In this document: piece by piece, positions 24,366 through 33,546 of the stretch
Numbering within the stretch: position 1 is the stretch's first letter
Layout: every line of letters begins with the position of its first letter
Source: Bog-473 sp963754445
GTDB lineage: Bacteria > Actinomycetota > Acidimicrobiia > Acidimicrobiales > RAAP-2
DNA: 64,000 nucleotides
Reading direction: 5' to 3'
NCBI GenBank assembly: GCA_963754445.1
Contig: CAVWFT010000002.1
Location: 682,001 to 746,000 of the forward strand
The notes under the pieces: model-generated
What the model was told of the DNA's origin: nothing
Database searches by the model: none
What the model saw: the letters and a program-made list of their open reading frames with translations, nothing else
Program-made: the position numbers and the translations under genes

Positions 24366-25700
24366 TCACTCGCTCAGGACGGCGGCGACCCGTTCGGCCG
24401 CCGTGAGCTCCGGGGCCACGAACGATCGCTGAGTCAGTTCCTCAGCGAGAAGGATGTAGCGGGTCGCGGTCGCGATCCGGACCTCGTCGGTCAAGACGGG
24501 GGCCTGTCCGTCGCCGCGGAACCCTCGCTCGACCATCCACTCTCGCAGCGGCTCCTTGTCCAGCGCTCGCTGATCCTTGTCTTCTCGGAAGAGCTCGTCG
24601 TAGGTGTCTGCGTACCAGTAGCGCGAGCTGTCAGGCGTGTGCACCTCGTCCATGAGCACGATCTCGTCGCCGAGTAGACCCAACTCGTACTTCGTATCGA
24701 CCAGGATCAGGCCGCGTCGGGCCGAGAGCTCGGTGCCTCGTGCGAACAGCCGGAAGCAGACATCGGCGCACCGGTCGAACAGGTCCGCCGTCACGAGACC
24801 CTCGGCGATTGCCTCGTCACGCCCGACGTTTCGATCATGCAGCTCGAACTTGGTCGTCGGGGTGAGGATCGGAGCCTCCAATCGCTCGTTCTTGTGAAGC
24901 CCGTCGGGCACCTGGTTGCCCGCAAAGTTCCGCGCTCCCGCCTGGTAGTTGAACCACAACGATGTCGTAGTGACACCCGTCACATAGGCGCGCACGACGA
25001 ATTCGAGCGGCACCGGAGCGCACTCGCGGACGCGCACGACGTTGGGATCGACGATCTCCACGAGATGGTTCGAAACGATGTCGGAGGTGGCGTCGAACCA
25101 GAAGTTCGCTATCTCGCTGAGGACCTGCCCCTTGAACGGGATAGTCCCGACCAGCCGGTCGAAAGCCGACAACCTGTCGGTGGTCACGATGGTGCGAACG
25201 TCGCCCTCGACATAGCTGTCACGGACCTTGCCCTCGTGGCGGACGCCAAGGTGGCCGAAGTCCGTTCGATCGAGCGTGCCCAGAAGTTCCCTCGCGAGCC
25301 TCTCGTCCGAGACCATCGGTGTCCCGTCGTCAATTCGCCGTGGTGACTCCATGACGTCCTCTCTCTCGATCATCCGGTCGATTGCGTCGACCCGACCAGC
25401 CGCCTGCCGGGCCGCCTCTCTCAGGCGTCGTCGATGCTCGACTAGCAGCGCCCGTCGCGCGCTTCGATCAGTAACCTCGACGATGGCGGCGGCGTCTTCC
25501 AACGGCATGCCGACGAACCGCAATGCGGCAAGGGTGCGCGCTCGCGGCAGCTGGCGCAACCCGTAGCGGCGGTAGCCGGTACGGTCGTCGACCTCGACCG
25601 GCACGAGCAGGCCGACCTGGTGGTAGTGCCGCAGCGTCTCGACCGTCAGCCCCGCCAGCTGTGCGAACGCCCCGACACCCACCAATTCGCCTGAGTCCAC
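24366..25700 (-). CDS. MerR-type DNA-binding domain fused to SAICAR synthetase (PurC)
   Basis: This single 444-residue frame joins two unrelated families. Residues about 7-75 are a MerR winged helix (VGAFAQLAGLTVETLRHYHQ, then GYRRYGLRQLPRARTLAALR), followed by the usual dimerisation helix (about 80-115). Residues about 135-444 are a full PurC, which makes SAICAR from CAIR, aspartate and ATP. GKVRDSY (157-163), TDRLSAFD (174-181), PLEFVVRAY (231-239), VDTKYELG (334-341) and DEVHTPDSSRYW (351-362) are intact. PurC sits where BmrR/TipA-like regulators carry their effector domain. I start at GTG 25700, six bases after a -10 box. An internal ATG at 25352, with GAGAGAGAGGA upstream, could also yield free PurC. 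No other purine gene is nearby. It may be an enzyme-regulator or a purine-intermediate sensor; both are inference. Confidence 0.88.
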   Translation of the reverse strand: MDSGELVGVGAFAQLAGLTVETLRHYHQVGLLVPVEVDDRTGYRRYGLRQLPRARTLAALRFVGMPLEDAAAIVEVTDRSARRALLVEHRRRLREAARQAAGRVDAIDRMIEREDVMESPRRIDDGTPMVSDERLARELLGTLDRTDFGHLGVRHEGKVRDSYVEGDVRTIVTTDRLSAFDRLVGTIPFKGQVLSEIANFWFDATSDIVSNHLVEIVDPNVVRVRECAPVPLEFVVRAYVTGVTTTSLWFNYQAGARNFAGNQVPDGLHKNERLEAPILTPTTKFELHDRNVGRDEAIAEGLVTADLFDRCADVCFRLFARGTELSARRGLILVDTKYELGLLGDEIVLMDEVHTPDSSRYWYADTYDELFREDKDQRALDKEPLREWMVERGFRGDGQAPVLTDEVRIATATRYILLAEELTQRSFVAPELTAAERVAAVLSE

Positions 25701-25706
25701 ACCAGC

Positions 25707-25737
25707 AGTATCCAACTCTCGGCCGCCCGAGAGTCAA
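25707..25737 (-). promoter_or_regulatory. MerR-type promoter with 19-bp spacer and central dyad
   Basis: On the minus strand: -35 TTGACT (25737-25732), a 19-bp spacer, then -10 GATACT (25712-25707). Inside lies ACTCTCGG-N4-CCGAGAGT (25715-25734), a perfect 8-bp dyad. The overlong 19-bp spacer with the dyad inside is the hallmark of promoters twisted open by MerR proteins. The -10 box ends six bases before GTG 25700, so the transcript is probably leaderless. The fusion gene therefore very likely controls itself. Confidence 0.8.
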
Positions 25738-25849
25738 GGCGGGATCGTGAGGCGCTGATCGTCAGTCGGTCCTTGCCGCGGCCCGTGGACAGGCGGCGAG
25801 CAGAGCGGGCCGGTGCCCGCGCCCCCCGTTGGGCTACACCGCCTGGCGC

Positions 25850-27631
25850 TCAGCCAGCTGGCGGCGGGGCACTCCAGATGTAGGTTCCCCAGTTGGTGAG
25901 GGTGTCGCGGAAACCTGGAGGGATCATCTCGGTCGCCATGAAGACCCGCTGGCCCATTGCGACCCCCATGGAATAGTCGCCCCAACGGCAGCCGCCGTAT
26001 GACGGCCCGACGTAGGCGGCGTAACAGGTGAACCCGTCCTCGGGGGCAGCCCCGTTCGTCGCCAACATGACCGGACCGGTAGGTCCAGCGGTCCCGTAAG
26101 AGATGTAAGCCGGACTCGGGTAGTTGGAGGTTCCGCTCAGCGAGAAGAGCAGATAGCCCACGCCCGCAGAAGTCACCGCCGTGTAGGGATAGAGCAGGCT
26201 GGTCCCCTTGACCGCTACCACCCCTTCGTGGGCGACCGTGGCCGACAGCGTCGAGCCCGACAGAGTCGGAGTGATGATGAACCAGTCGACCGCGTTATTG
26301 CCGCTCGTCGTCCCCGTATCGAGTTCCGCGTAGATACGACCGCCGACGTAGGTGGGTTCCATCTCCGCGTTGAAGTCAGCCTGGATCCCGCCTGGCGGAT
26401 CTTGGACCGAGTTGCCGAGCGGGCGTGGTCCAGCCTTCTGCGCGGCGTCGTTCGGGAAGGAGTACGCCTCAGTGTTCACTTTCGTCCTGTAGAGGTTGGG
26501 TGGCGCAGGTGACGCGAGCGTTGACGTGTCGTTGAGGGCATAGACCAGCAGCCGGTTGTCGCTCGGAGCGTTCGAATTGGACTCGACGAAGTACTCGGTA
26601 TCCGGTGCAAATTTTGCATTCGGGGGCGTGCTGGTGGGTGCAACGATGTAGGGCTGTCCGAACGGGTCCTTGGCGAGCCGGTATCCGAACCCGGTGGGAG
26701 CGAAGCCCTCAGCGGCGGCGATCTCGAGTGTCTCTTTCGAGATGGCGTACACGATCGCGCCGTTGTACGCCGGTGTCGCGATGCCGAACTCGTCGGTGGC
26801 GATGTAGATGCCGTTGTTGTCGGCTCCGAGCTGGTCGTAGTCACCGAAACAGGGGCAGCCAGCGGTGCTCGCATCGGTGGTGTCGAACGAGTAGATCGTG
26901 TAAGTACCGGTCGGGTCAGACGTCGCACTGACGGCCACGAACTGGGTACTCGGCGTCACGGCACGACCCTTCGCGTTTACCGTGCCAACGACGAATTCCT
27001 GGAAGAACCAGTGCTTCGTCGGCGCGTCGTAGTAGCACCGAGGGTCGGACAGGAAGGCCGTCGTCGGCTGCAGGAGCGCTTGCGCCGAGCCGATCGGGGC
27101 CAAAAGCTGTGCGCCATTCTTGCTGTAGATGGCGAGCGCATTGTTGATGAATTCCATCACGTATCCGTTGCCGGCGCACAGCCCTTGGTCAGGAGGTTCG
27201 AGGTCCACTCCACCCACCGTCGATGCCTGCTGGACGCCACCTAACCCGTTGAAACCCTTCTCGCCTGTCACGTTGGTATTTGTGATCGGTGTCGTCGCCG
27301 GGCTCGGGACCGCGGTGCTCGTTCCCTGTGGGGCATGCGCGGCGATGCTGTCGTCCACCGATCGATACGAGCCGGCTGGTCCGGCCAGCGTCTGACCCTG
27401 GAGCGATTCAGCCGGGCCCTTGGTGGTGGCTGCCTGGGCGAGCTGGGTGAGATTGACCCGGCCCACGGTCTGCAATGCCACCGGGAATGTCGGTGCAGCG
27501 ACCGCCGAGCCGGCGGTCGTCGCAGCGGCCGATACTGCACCGCTCGGCAACGACGCCCCGAGCAACAACGCAAAAAGGGATCCGACGGCTGCCGAACCGG
27601 CCAGGCGATTAAGGACGGGGCGGTGACGCAT
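25850..27631 (-). CDS. Secreted protein of unknown function
   Basis: The 593-residue product has a clear signal peptide (MRHRPVLNRLAGSAAVGSLF..., cleavage expected near AVSA). The mature part is rich in Gly, Ser, Thr and aromatic residues with many beta-type segments (EPPDQGLCAGNGYVMEFINN, TKHWFFQEFVVGT, FGDYDQLGADNNGIYIATDEF, GGCRWGDYSMGV). The pattern resembles a beta-propeller-like extracellular protein. I see no catalytic motif, anchor or membrane helix. I use ATG 27631 because the preceding 32 residues of open frame are not signal-like. It is transcribed toward the merR-purC gene's promoter, about 110 nt away, and shares its strand. Confidence 0.75.
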   Translation of the reverse strand: MRHRPVLNRLAGSAAVGSLFALLLGASLPSGAVSAAATTAGSAVAAPTFPVALQTVGRVNLTQLAQAATTKGPAESLQGQTLAGPAGSYRSVDDSIAAHAPQGTSTAVPSPATTPITNTNVTGEKGFNGLGGVQQASTVGGVDLEPPDQGLCAGNGYVMEFINNALAIYSKNGAQLLAPIGSAQALLQPTTAFLSDPRCYYDAPTKHWFFQEFVVGTVNAKGRAVTPSTQFVAVSATSDPTGTYTIYSFDTTDASTAGCPCFGDYDQLGADNNGIYIATDEFGIATPAYNGAIVYAISKETLEIAAAEGFAPTGFGYRLAKDPFGQPYIVAPTSTPPNAKFAPDTEYFVESNSNAPSDNRLLVYALNDTSTLASPAPPNLYRTKVNTEAYSFPNDAAQKAGPRPLGNSVQDPPGGIQADFNAEMEPTYVGGRIYAELDTGTTSGNNAVDWFIITPTLSGSTLSATVAHEGVVAVKGTSLLYPYTAVTSAGVGYLLFSLSGTSNYPSPAYISYGTAGPTGPVMLATNGAAPEDGFTCYAAYVGPSYGGCRWGDYSMGVAMGQRVFMATEMIPPGFRDTLTNWGTYIWSAPPPAG

Positions 27632-28198
27632 GGCTGCAACTCCTTCGCCGTTACGCAACCTGCAAGCTAAGCCCGCATTGGCAGCGACACTACGACCATG
27701 TCCGGGCCCTCGCAATGGGTACTCCAAGGCGTCCTTCGCGCGGCCGCGACAACGGGGTTGGTCGCCGTATCCACCTCTCTCGTCGCTGCGGACGAGACAG
27801 TCGCTTTTCGCTGTTTCGTTTCATACATTCGCGCTCGGAACAAGGTGGATTATTCGATCCACTCGACGGTCCGGTCGACCGTCGGTTGACGGCAACGTGA
27901 GGTGCCCGAAAGTCCCCGCCGCCCCCGCTGCCGCACTGGGTTCGCATGAGCGAATCTTTGCGTTATGCGAGCGGTCCGCCGTGCGGGGGGTGGGCCCGAT
28001 CGTCCAGCGTCAAGATGGCCTGCCGCTTGGGGCTCCGAGGGAACAGGGCGTACACCTGAGACCTGCCACGCGAGGTAAACCGTCATCGACGACATGGCGG
28101 CCGTGGCACGAGCACCTCCCGCACGGTTTGATCTTTGACCTAAGCGGGCCAATTGAACCCGGTGAGTCCGCCAGCGAGGCTGTCCAACCTGTGAGCGT
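27632..28198. other. Gene-free interval between two secreted-protein genes
   Basis: No frame in these 567 nt looks coding. It contains a 7-bp hairpin, TCTCGTC-GCTGCG-GACGAGA, at 27778-27797 in the probable leader of the 27631 gene, and otherwise nothing I recognise. I checked for a riboswitch-like core and could not support one. Confidence 0.5.
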
Positions 28199-29482
28199 TC
28201 AGCCCTCCTGTACCAACTGCGCACGATGGCCGCTCAGGTGAGGCACCAGCCGTGGCGTGACGCTGTGGAGGTGGGGCGCGGAACCCGGCGGAGTGGCAAC
28301 AACCGTAAGGGTCACCGTCGAGGGCCCGTAGTTGATCCGGAGATATGGCGGGGATCCGGACGTACACGCCGGGGATGCGTCTCCATTGACTTGGAACACG
28401 GTGCCATTGGGGAGGTTCTGGAACGTCCCGCCGATAGAGCCCGCGCTCACGAGGGTGTATGCGGTGCCCAAGGTCTGGCTGCAGGCGGCGAAGAGACCCA
28501 GGTTGGCCGACCCGAGGCTGACCTTGCCGGTCGCCTTGATCTGCGGGTAGGAGAGGCCGGCCTTGGGTTTCGCGGCCGAACCCGGATCGAGGGAGTTGAA
28601 GTTGAGATTGGTGCCCGAGTTCAACTTCACATTCCCGGCCACGCTGTCGATCCCATAGCCGCCATTCTCGGAGGCGTTGTAACCGTTACCGAAGAACACT
28701 GTCGAATCGCTGATCGTCAGGGCCGCGTAATTGATGGTCGCCGCCTTGGCGGTCGTACCGCTGGGACCGGTCTCGAAAAGGGCGGTCTGGTCGAACTTGA
28801 CCGGTTGACCCGTCGCGTCGTTGAAGCCGGCCGCGCCTGTGACGTAGGACGAGTTGTCGCCAACGAAGCCCTGGAAGGTGAGGGGACCGGTCTCGTAGGA
28901 GGGCGAACCGACGAACCCTCCGCCATTGTCGCCGTTGGCCACCGGGAGGTCGACCTTCAGGCTGTCCGACGACTTGCCCGACACGGTGCCCAGATTGACG
29001 TTGCTGTTGTTCTCGGCGTCGATGGACCATTGCTCCGACCCGGCGAGCGTCAACGGGACGCCGACATTGGCGTTCTGCCCGCCCAGACCGGTTGGCGTAG
29101 TGGATGTGATGTCGAGGGTGCCGATCTTGATGCCGTTGCCCGTCAGGTTGTAGTCGTTGGAGTCGTCAATCTCTGTGGCCAGGGCAAGGTCCAGGTTGTC
29201 GACCTTGAGCCCGGTGAGATCGTTTGTCCCATTGTTCCCGCACGTCGAAGAGCCGCAGTTGAGGTCGGGGAAGTCCAGGTCGACCTTCGACCCCGAGGCC
29301 GGAGCCGAGTTCCCCGTCCAGTTTCCCGGATCGGACCAGTTACTGTTGGAGCCCGCAGCCGAGTCCGCGCCCGACCATGTGTAAGAAGTCGCGGCCGCGT
29401 CGGCGATGCCTGGCGAAACGGCCAGCAGAGCGCCGCCAACGATCCCGACCACAATGATGCTGTGCCGCGCTCGACGCCACAC
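28199..29482 (-). CDS. Secreted beta-helix-like protein of unknown function
   Basis: The 427 residues begin with a signal peptide (cleavage near GIADA-A). The mature protein opens with YTWSGADS...NWSDPGNW, the motif that starts many surface beta-helix and autotransporter-passenger-like proteins. Long Asn/Gly/Ser/Thr-rich repeats with regularly spaced Leu and Val follow (LKVDNLDLA, IKIGTLDITS, LKVDLPVANG, VKLNSGTNLNFNS). Two Cys pairs are visible. No enzymatic motif and no sorting signal are present. It starts at GTG 29482. Together with the 25850 and 19619 genes it forms a cluster of extracellular proteins. Confidence 0.72.
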   Translation of the reverse strand: MWRRARHSIIVVGIVGGALLAVSPGIADAAATSYTWSGADSAAGSNSNWSDPGNWTGNSAPASGSKVDLDFPDLNCGSSTCGNNGTNDLTGLKVDNLDLALATEIDDSNDYNLTGNGIKIGTLDITSTTPTGLGGQNANVGVPLTLAGSEQWSIDAENNSNVNLGTVSGKSSDSLKVDLPVANGDNGGGFVGSPSYETGPLTFQGFVGDNSSYVTGAAGFNDATGQPVKFDQTALFETGPSGTTAKAATINYAALTISDSTVFFGNGYNASENGGYGIDSVAGNVKLNSGTNLNFNSLDPGSAAKPKAGLSYPQIKATGKVSLGSANLGLFAACSQTLGTAYTLVSAGSIGGTFQNLPNGTVFQVNGDASPACTSGSPPYLRINYGPSTVTLTVVATPPGSAPHLHSVTPRLVPHLSGHRAQLVQEG

Positions 29483-29966
29483 GCGGGTTGCTTCGCGATG
29501 CCATGAGTTCTCCGCCCCTCGTTCTCGCCTCTTCGCAGACTGTAGCCCCTGATGCGAAGGCCATCATGGACATTGTTCATGGGTGTGAAACAAGATCGCG
29601 GTGGTTCTGACCAGGCCCCGAAGACACCTCATCGACCGGGCCGATCATGTGGCGACAGAAGCCGGGGTATGGACACGAGCCTTCTCCACGCACGTCAAGG
29701 CGACCGGTCGACGCTGCACCTTGCTCCTTCGGGCCTCCCTTGCACCAAGCGGCCTGAAGCCGAACACCGGGTGGGGACGCGAGACCGTCGCCTCGGCCGG
29801 CAGCAGCAACCGACGCAGCGACAACCAGTATCCAGCCTGCACCTTTCGGGGGTGCACCTCCGGTGGGCAACAGATCGATTGATCCACCTCGCACCGTGTC
29901 CGTCCAGGAATGGACCTCCGGTTACGATCTGCTCTTGCCCGTGGAGCGAATGCCGACCAAGCAGAC
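29483..29966. other. Gene-free divergent intergenic region
   Basis: This 484-nt interval separates the divergent 29482 and 29967 genes and should hold both promoters. Open frames exist on both strands, but none has a believable start or family resemblance. Confidence 0.5.
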
Positions 29967-30803
29967 ATGCCCGTGAGCAAACCACCCTCATCGGGATCAC
30001 CTCGACGCCGGCCGGCGAACCGCTACGAACTACTGACCTGCGCATGGAAGGGCCATCTCGTGGTCGGCACGGATGCGACTCAGGTGGGCCCGGAGGACGC
30101 GCTCGTGGTGCGCGAAGGAGACGGGGTGCGCTGGTATCGGTGCTTGCGCTGTGACGCCTGGGAGCTGCGACCGGTCCCCGAACACCCGAGTCGGGCCCAC
30201 GTCGAGAGCCGGGACGAGATCGAGCTCCCGCTGCGCGGCGCGCCGTTGCGCGACCGCTACGTGCTGCGACTCATCGCGCTCGACCGGGCGATCCACGTGG
30301 TCGTTCTGGTCACATTGGCTTTCGTGCTCTTCGCCTTCGCCAGCCACCGCAACGCCCTCCAAAGCGACTACCACAACCTCATGACCGATCTGGCTGGCGG
30401 GGATCCGGGCTCGACGCAGGTACGCGGTGTCCTGGGCTACCTCGGCCGAGCCTTCAAGTACTCACCGGCGCATCTCACGGCGCTGGCGTTCGTGTTGCTT
30501 GCCTACGCTGCGCTGGAGGCAACGGAAATGGTCGGTCTCTGGCTCGCCAAACGTTGGGCTGAATACTTGACCTTCGTGGCAACGGTCATCCTTATCCCGT
30601 ACGAGATCTATGAGCTCACCCTCCGCGTGAGTGCCTTCAAGCTGATCGTTTTCGTCATAAACGTTGCTGTCGCCCTCTATCTTCTCTTCGCCAAGCGTCT
30701 CTTCGGCCTACGTGGCGGCCAACGCGCCGAGGATGCGCGCAGGGAGGCCTCGAGTGGATGGTCCGCAATTGAGCGGGCCACCGTTGCTCCCGGGCAGACG
30801 TGA
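29967..30803 (+). CDS. DUF2127-like membrane protein
   Basis: The 278 residues from ATG 29967 have a soluble N-terminal part of about 95 residues containing CLRCDAWELRPV, a CxxC-type motif. Four membrane helices follow (about 108-130, 170-190, 205-222 and 230-250). The sequence RYELLTCAWKGH and the paired helices fit the actinobacterial DUF2127 group. The role is unknown. The stop overlaps the SDR start (GTGA), so the two are co-translated. The CxxC motif might bind a metal; this is a guess. Confidence 0.7.
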   Translation: MPVSKPPSSGSPRRRPANRYELLTCAWKGHLVVGTDATQVGPEDALVVREGDGVRWYRCLRCDAWELRPVPEHPSRAHVESRDEIELPLRGAPLRDRYVLRLIALDRAIHVVVLVTLAFVLFAFASHRNALQSDYHNLMTDLAGGDPGSTQVRGVLGYLGRAFKYSPAHLTALAFVLLAYAALEATEMVGLWLAKRWAEYLTFVATVILIPYEIYELTLRVSAFKLIVFVINVAVALYLLFAKRLFGLRGGQRAEDARREASSGWSAIERATVAPGQT

Positions 30804-31612
30804 CGGCGCTCACCGCTGACGGCTCGGGTGGAGCCCAGCGCTTCGCCGGGCGGGTCGCCGTGGTGACTGGCTCGACCGCTGATCCGAGTATCGGCAGATC
30901 GTGTGCGGTTCGGCTGGCCCGGGAGGGTGCCTCCGTGGTCGTCAACGGGCGCAACGCCGACCGGGTGGCGTCCACCGAAGAGGCCCTGCGGGCAGAGGGT
31001 TTCGATGCAGTCGGCGTCGCCGGTTCGATGGATACCGAGCCAGCCGTCGAGACCTTGATCAGTCGGGCCATCGACGCCTTCGGCCGCATCGACCTCGTGG
31101 TCAGCACGCTCGGTGGCGCGCCGTACCCGCTTTCCTTCGACAGCATCGGTGAGGCTCAGTTTCTCGAGACCGTGCGCATCAACACGTGGCCGGGGATCGC
31201 GTTGATTCGGGCTGCGCTGGCCCGAGGGCTCGGCGACAACACTGGATCGGTGGTCATGATCTCGAGCGGTTCACCCCGCAAGACGACGTCCGCAATGGTG
31301 GCGTACGCATCCGCGAAGGCAGCGCTGAATGCGATGACCCGGACGATTGCGTCTGATCTGGCCGGTCGGGGAGTTCGAGTGAACGCAGTGAGCCCGGGGC
31401 TGGTGCGGACCATGGCGACCCGGTCAATCTGGGGAACGGACGACGGTGCTGCAGCCGGCGCGGCCCTTCCGCTCGGCCGGCTGACGGAAGCCGAGGACAT
31501 TGCGGCGGCGGTCTGCTTTCTTCTGTCCGATGACGCCCGCCAGATCACGGGAATCACCCTCGACGTGGACGGTGGAAACCACCTTTCGAGCGGATGGACC
31601 CCCATCCGTTAG
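30800..31612 (+). CDS. Short-chain dehydrogenase/reductase (SDR)
   Basis: This NAD(P)-dependent oxidoreductase has 270 residues. The Rossmann motif is VAVVTGSTADPSIGRS, a slightly expanded TGxxxGxG. The NNAG-equivalent is STLGG. The catalytic set has Ser in MISSGS, then YASAK (YxxxK), and the C-terminal substrate loop ends in TLDVDGG. This is the classical SDR type (FabG-like). The substrate is unknown. It starts at GTG 30800, overlapping the DUF2127 gene stop, and converges with an LLM-type oxidoreductase. Confidence 0.9.
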   Translation: MTALTADGSGGAQRFAGRVAVVTGSTADPSIGRSCAVRLAREGASVVVNGRNADRVASTEEALRAEGFDAVGVAGSMDTEPAVETLISRAIDAFGRIDLVVSTLGGAPYPLSFDSIGEAQFLETVRINTWPGIALIRAALARGLGDNTGSVVMISSGSPRKTTSAMVAYASAKAALNAMTRTIASDLAGRGVRVNAVSPGLVRTMATRSIWGTDDGAAAGAALPLGRLTEAEDIAAAVCFLLSDDARQITGITLDVDGGNHLSSGWTPIR

Positions 31613-31621
31613 GTTTCCCCG

Positions 31622-32563
31622 TTACGAAGCCGCCAGGGTCCGCTTCACAAGGGGAACGACCGCCGCGCCAATCTCTCGGATCTGCTCCCGCACCTCCGCA
31701 GGAGCCATACCGGGAAGCTGCACCCGGAGATTCAGTGCGTCGGCACCAGCGCCTCGCATGGCGGCCACCAAACGCTCGGCCATTGCGTCGGGTGCATCCG
31801 TCGCGACCGTCTGGTCATCGCCGAGCGAGTCGGCGCGATCTGCATAGCTCTCGTACACCGCCCGCTGGTTCTCGATCAGGTCGGATCGTGGCCGACCGAG
31901 CCAGACCCGACGGATCAGCATGCGACTTCCTCTGCCCCCCGCCTCCACATAGGCCCCGGTGAGCCTGGTCAGCCGCTCTGGGGAGGACATGCCTTCCATG
32001 AGGATTCCAGCGCCGCATCGGGCGGCGCGTGCGGCGGCCGCAACCGAGACGGCCGCGCTGAGCACGGGTACGGGAGATCGTCGACACTCGAGGAGGGCGG
32101 GATCGCCTTCGAGCTCGGCCAGACTCTCCCCCCTGAGCATGGCGACGAGTCGTGGAAGCTCGGATTTGAAGCGAGAGATGGAATCAGCCTGATCGATACC
32201 GGCGACCTCGAAGTCGAGGGGGAGCGCTCCCGCGGCCACACCAAGCCCCACGCGACCAGCGAATCGAGCATGGAGCCACGCCACCTCCTCGGCAACGAGT
32301 GCGGTCGGCCTCAGTGGGAGAAGCAGCGGTGCGGCGGCCGCCCAACCCGCCGAGTGGGCGGACAGGACGAAGGAGGCCATCTGGAGCGGTTGCGCCATGT
32401 ACCCGGCAAACCCGCCGTGGTGCTCGCTGGTCATCACTCCATCGAAACCGCCCTCGAGCGCCAGGCCTGCCTGGTGCAAGAGTTCGTCGACGATCCCCAC
32501 GGCGGGAAGCTCGTTGTGCGGATAGAGCCGGATTGAAACCGACCCTGGATCGAATGGCTTCAT
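31622..32563 (-). CDS. LLM-class flavin-dependent oxidoreductase
   Basis: This is a luciferase-like monooxygenase fold (TIM barrel) of 313 residues that would use F420 or FMN. Typical segments are ALEGGFDGVMTSEHHGGFAGY, the EEVAWLHARFAGRVGLGVAAG loop and the CGAGILMEGMSSPERL strand. The substrate is unknown. Its ATG overlaps the stop of the nitronate monooxygenase gene (ATGA), so the two form an operon, and both belong to flavin-enzyme families. Confidence 0.85.
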   Translation of the reverse strand: MKPFDPGSVSIRLYPHNELPAVGIVDELLHQAGLALEGGFDGVMTSEHHGGFAGYMAQPLQMASFVLSAHSAGWAAAAPLLLPLRPTALVAEEVAWLHARFAGRVGLGVAAGALPLDFEVAGIDQADSISRFKSELPRLVAMLRGESLAELEGDPALLECRRSPVPVLSAAVSVAAAARAARCGAGILMEGMSSPERLTRLTGAYVEAGGRGSRMLIRRVWLGRPRSDLIENQRAVYESYADRADSLGDDQTVATDAPDAMAERLVAAMRGAGADALNLRVQLPGMAPAEVREQIREIGAAVVPLVKRTLAAS

Positions 32564-33546
32564 GGATCGGGAAGGAACCGGCCGAGGCCCGTCACCACCT
32601 CATAGAAGGCTCTCACCGTCTCATGGACGATCTGGCGGACGGGGAGCACCTCGGTCACCCGCCCGGCCACCTGACCCCCGAAAGCGAAACCGGCATCCAA
32701 GTCTCCGTCGAAATAGAGCTTGAGGACCCCGTCCATGCCGACGGTCCGACCCATGACGACAGACGGTTCCCGTTCCAGGCTCTCGCTGAATGCCGTTCGC
32801 ATCACTCGATAGGCCGGACTCGAGTGCGCACTCAATACCACCGTGTCCGTGGCGTCGGCCTCGGTGACCAACGCCTTGTAGTTGTGATGGACAGGCGACT
32901 CGGCGGCACTGACCATCCTTGTCCCCATCTGGACGCCCTCCGCCCCCAATGCGAAGGCGGCGGCCATCGATGCGCCGTCCACGATTCCTCCTGCTGCGAC
33001 GACAGGGACGTCGAACGTTCCGCACACCTGAGGAAGCAACACCATCGTCGACACCGGCCGGGTGCTCTTGAAGCCGCCTCCCTCACCGCCCTCGACCACG
33101 AGACCATCGACGCCGGCATCTATGGCCTTGCGGGCGGCGCGCAGCGATGGGACCACGTGGAACACCGTGATTCCCGCCTCGTGCAGTTGGTCCGTGTAGC
33201 GAGACGGATCGCCGGCCGACGTCGTGACGAATCGGACGCCTTGTTGCGCCACGAAGTCGACGATGTCGGGGTCGGCAACCAGCATCTGAGCGATGTTGAC
33301 ACCCCAAGGCTTGTCAGTCAGGTCGCGCATTGCGACCATCTCCTCTCTGACTTCATCGAGCCGCCCGGACGACGTCTCGATGATTCCGAAGCCGCCGGCG
33401 TTCGAGACGGCAGATGCCAACTGCGCCCGGGCTATGAAGCCCATCGGGGCCTGAATCACGGGATAGTCGACGCCCAGGATCTCGCCCACCCGGGTTCGCA
33501 CGGGAGGCGGAGGAGTCGCGGATGTCTCAGTGTCAGGCGCTGCCAC
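32560..33546 (-). CDS. Nitronate monooxygenase family protein
   Basis: This FMN-dependent TIM-barrel enzyme has 328 residues and resembles nitronate monooxygenase/2-nitropropane dioxygenase. It begins with a Pro/Thr-rich tail, then YPVIQAPMGFIARAQLASAVSNAGGFGII. Phosphate-binding segments VVEGGEGGG, VVAAGGIVDG and GAEGVQMGTRM contact FMN in the family. The family oxidises propionate-3-nitronate or reduces enoyl groups; which applies here is unknown. It starts at GTG 33546 with GGGGGAGG just upstream and heads a two-gene operon. Confidence 0.87.
   Translation of the reverse strand: MAAPDTETSATPPPPVRTRVGEILGVDYPVIQAPMGFIARAQLASAVSNAGGFGIIETSSGRLDEVREEMVAMRDLTDKPWGVNIAQMLVADPDIVDFVAQQGVRFVTTSAGDPSRYTDQLHEAGITVFHVVPSLRAARKAIDAGVDGLVVEGGEGGGFKSTRPVSTMVLLPQVCGTFDVPVVAAGGIVDGASMAAAFALGAEGVQMGTRMVSAAESPVHHNYKALVTEADATDTVVLSAHSSPAYRVMRTAFSESLEREPSVVMGRTVGMDGVLKLYFDGDLDAGFAFGGQVAGRVTEVLPVRQIVHETVRAFYEVVTGLGRFLPDP

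Noticed and set aside
27632..27900. Possible cyclic-di-AMP riboswitch before a secreted-protein gene
   Set aside because: Only a few scattered motif-like bases were found and the conserved core could not be assembled.
29552..30154. 200-codon plus-strand frame overlapping the DUF2127 gene start
   Set aside because: It runs through the intergenic region and into another frame of a well-supported gene.
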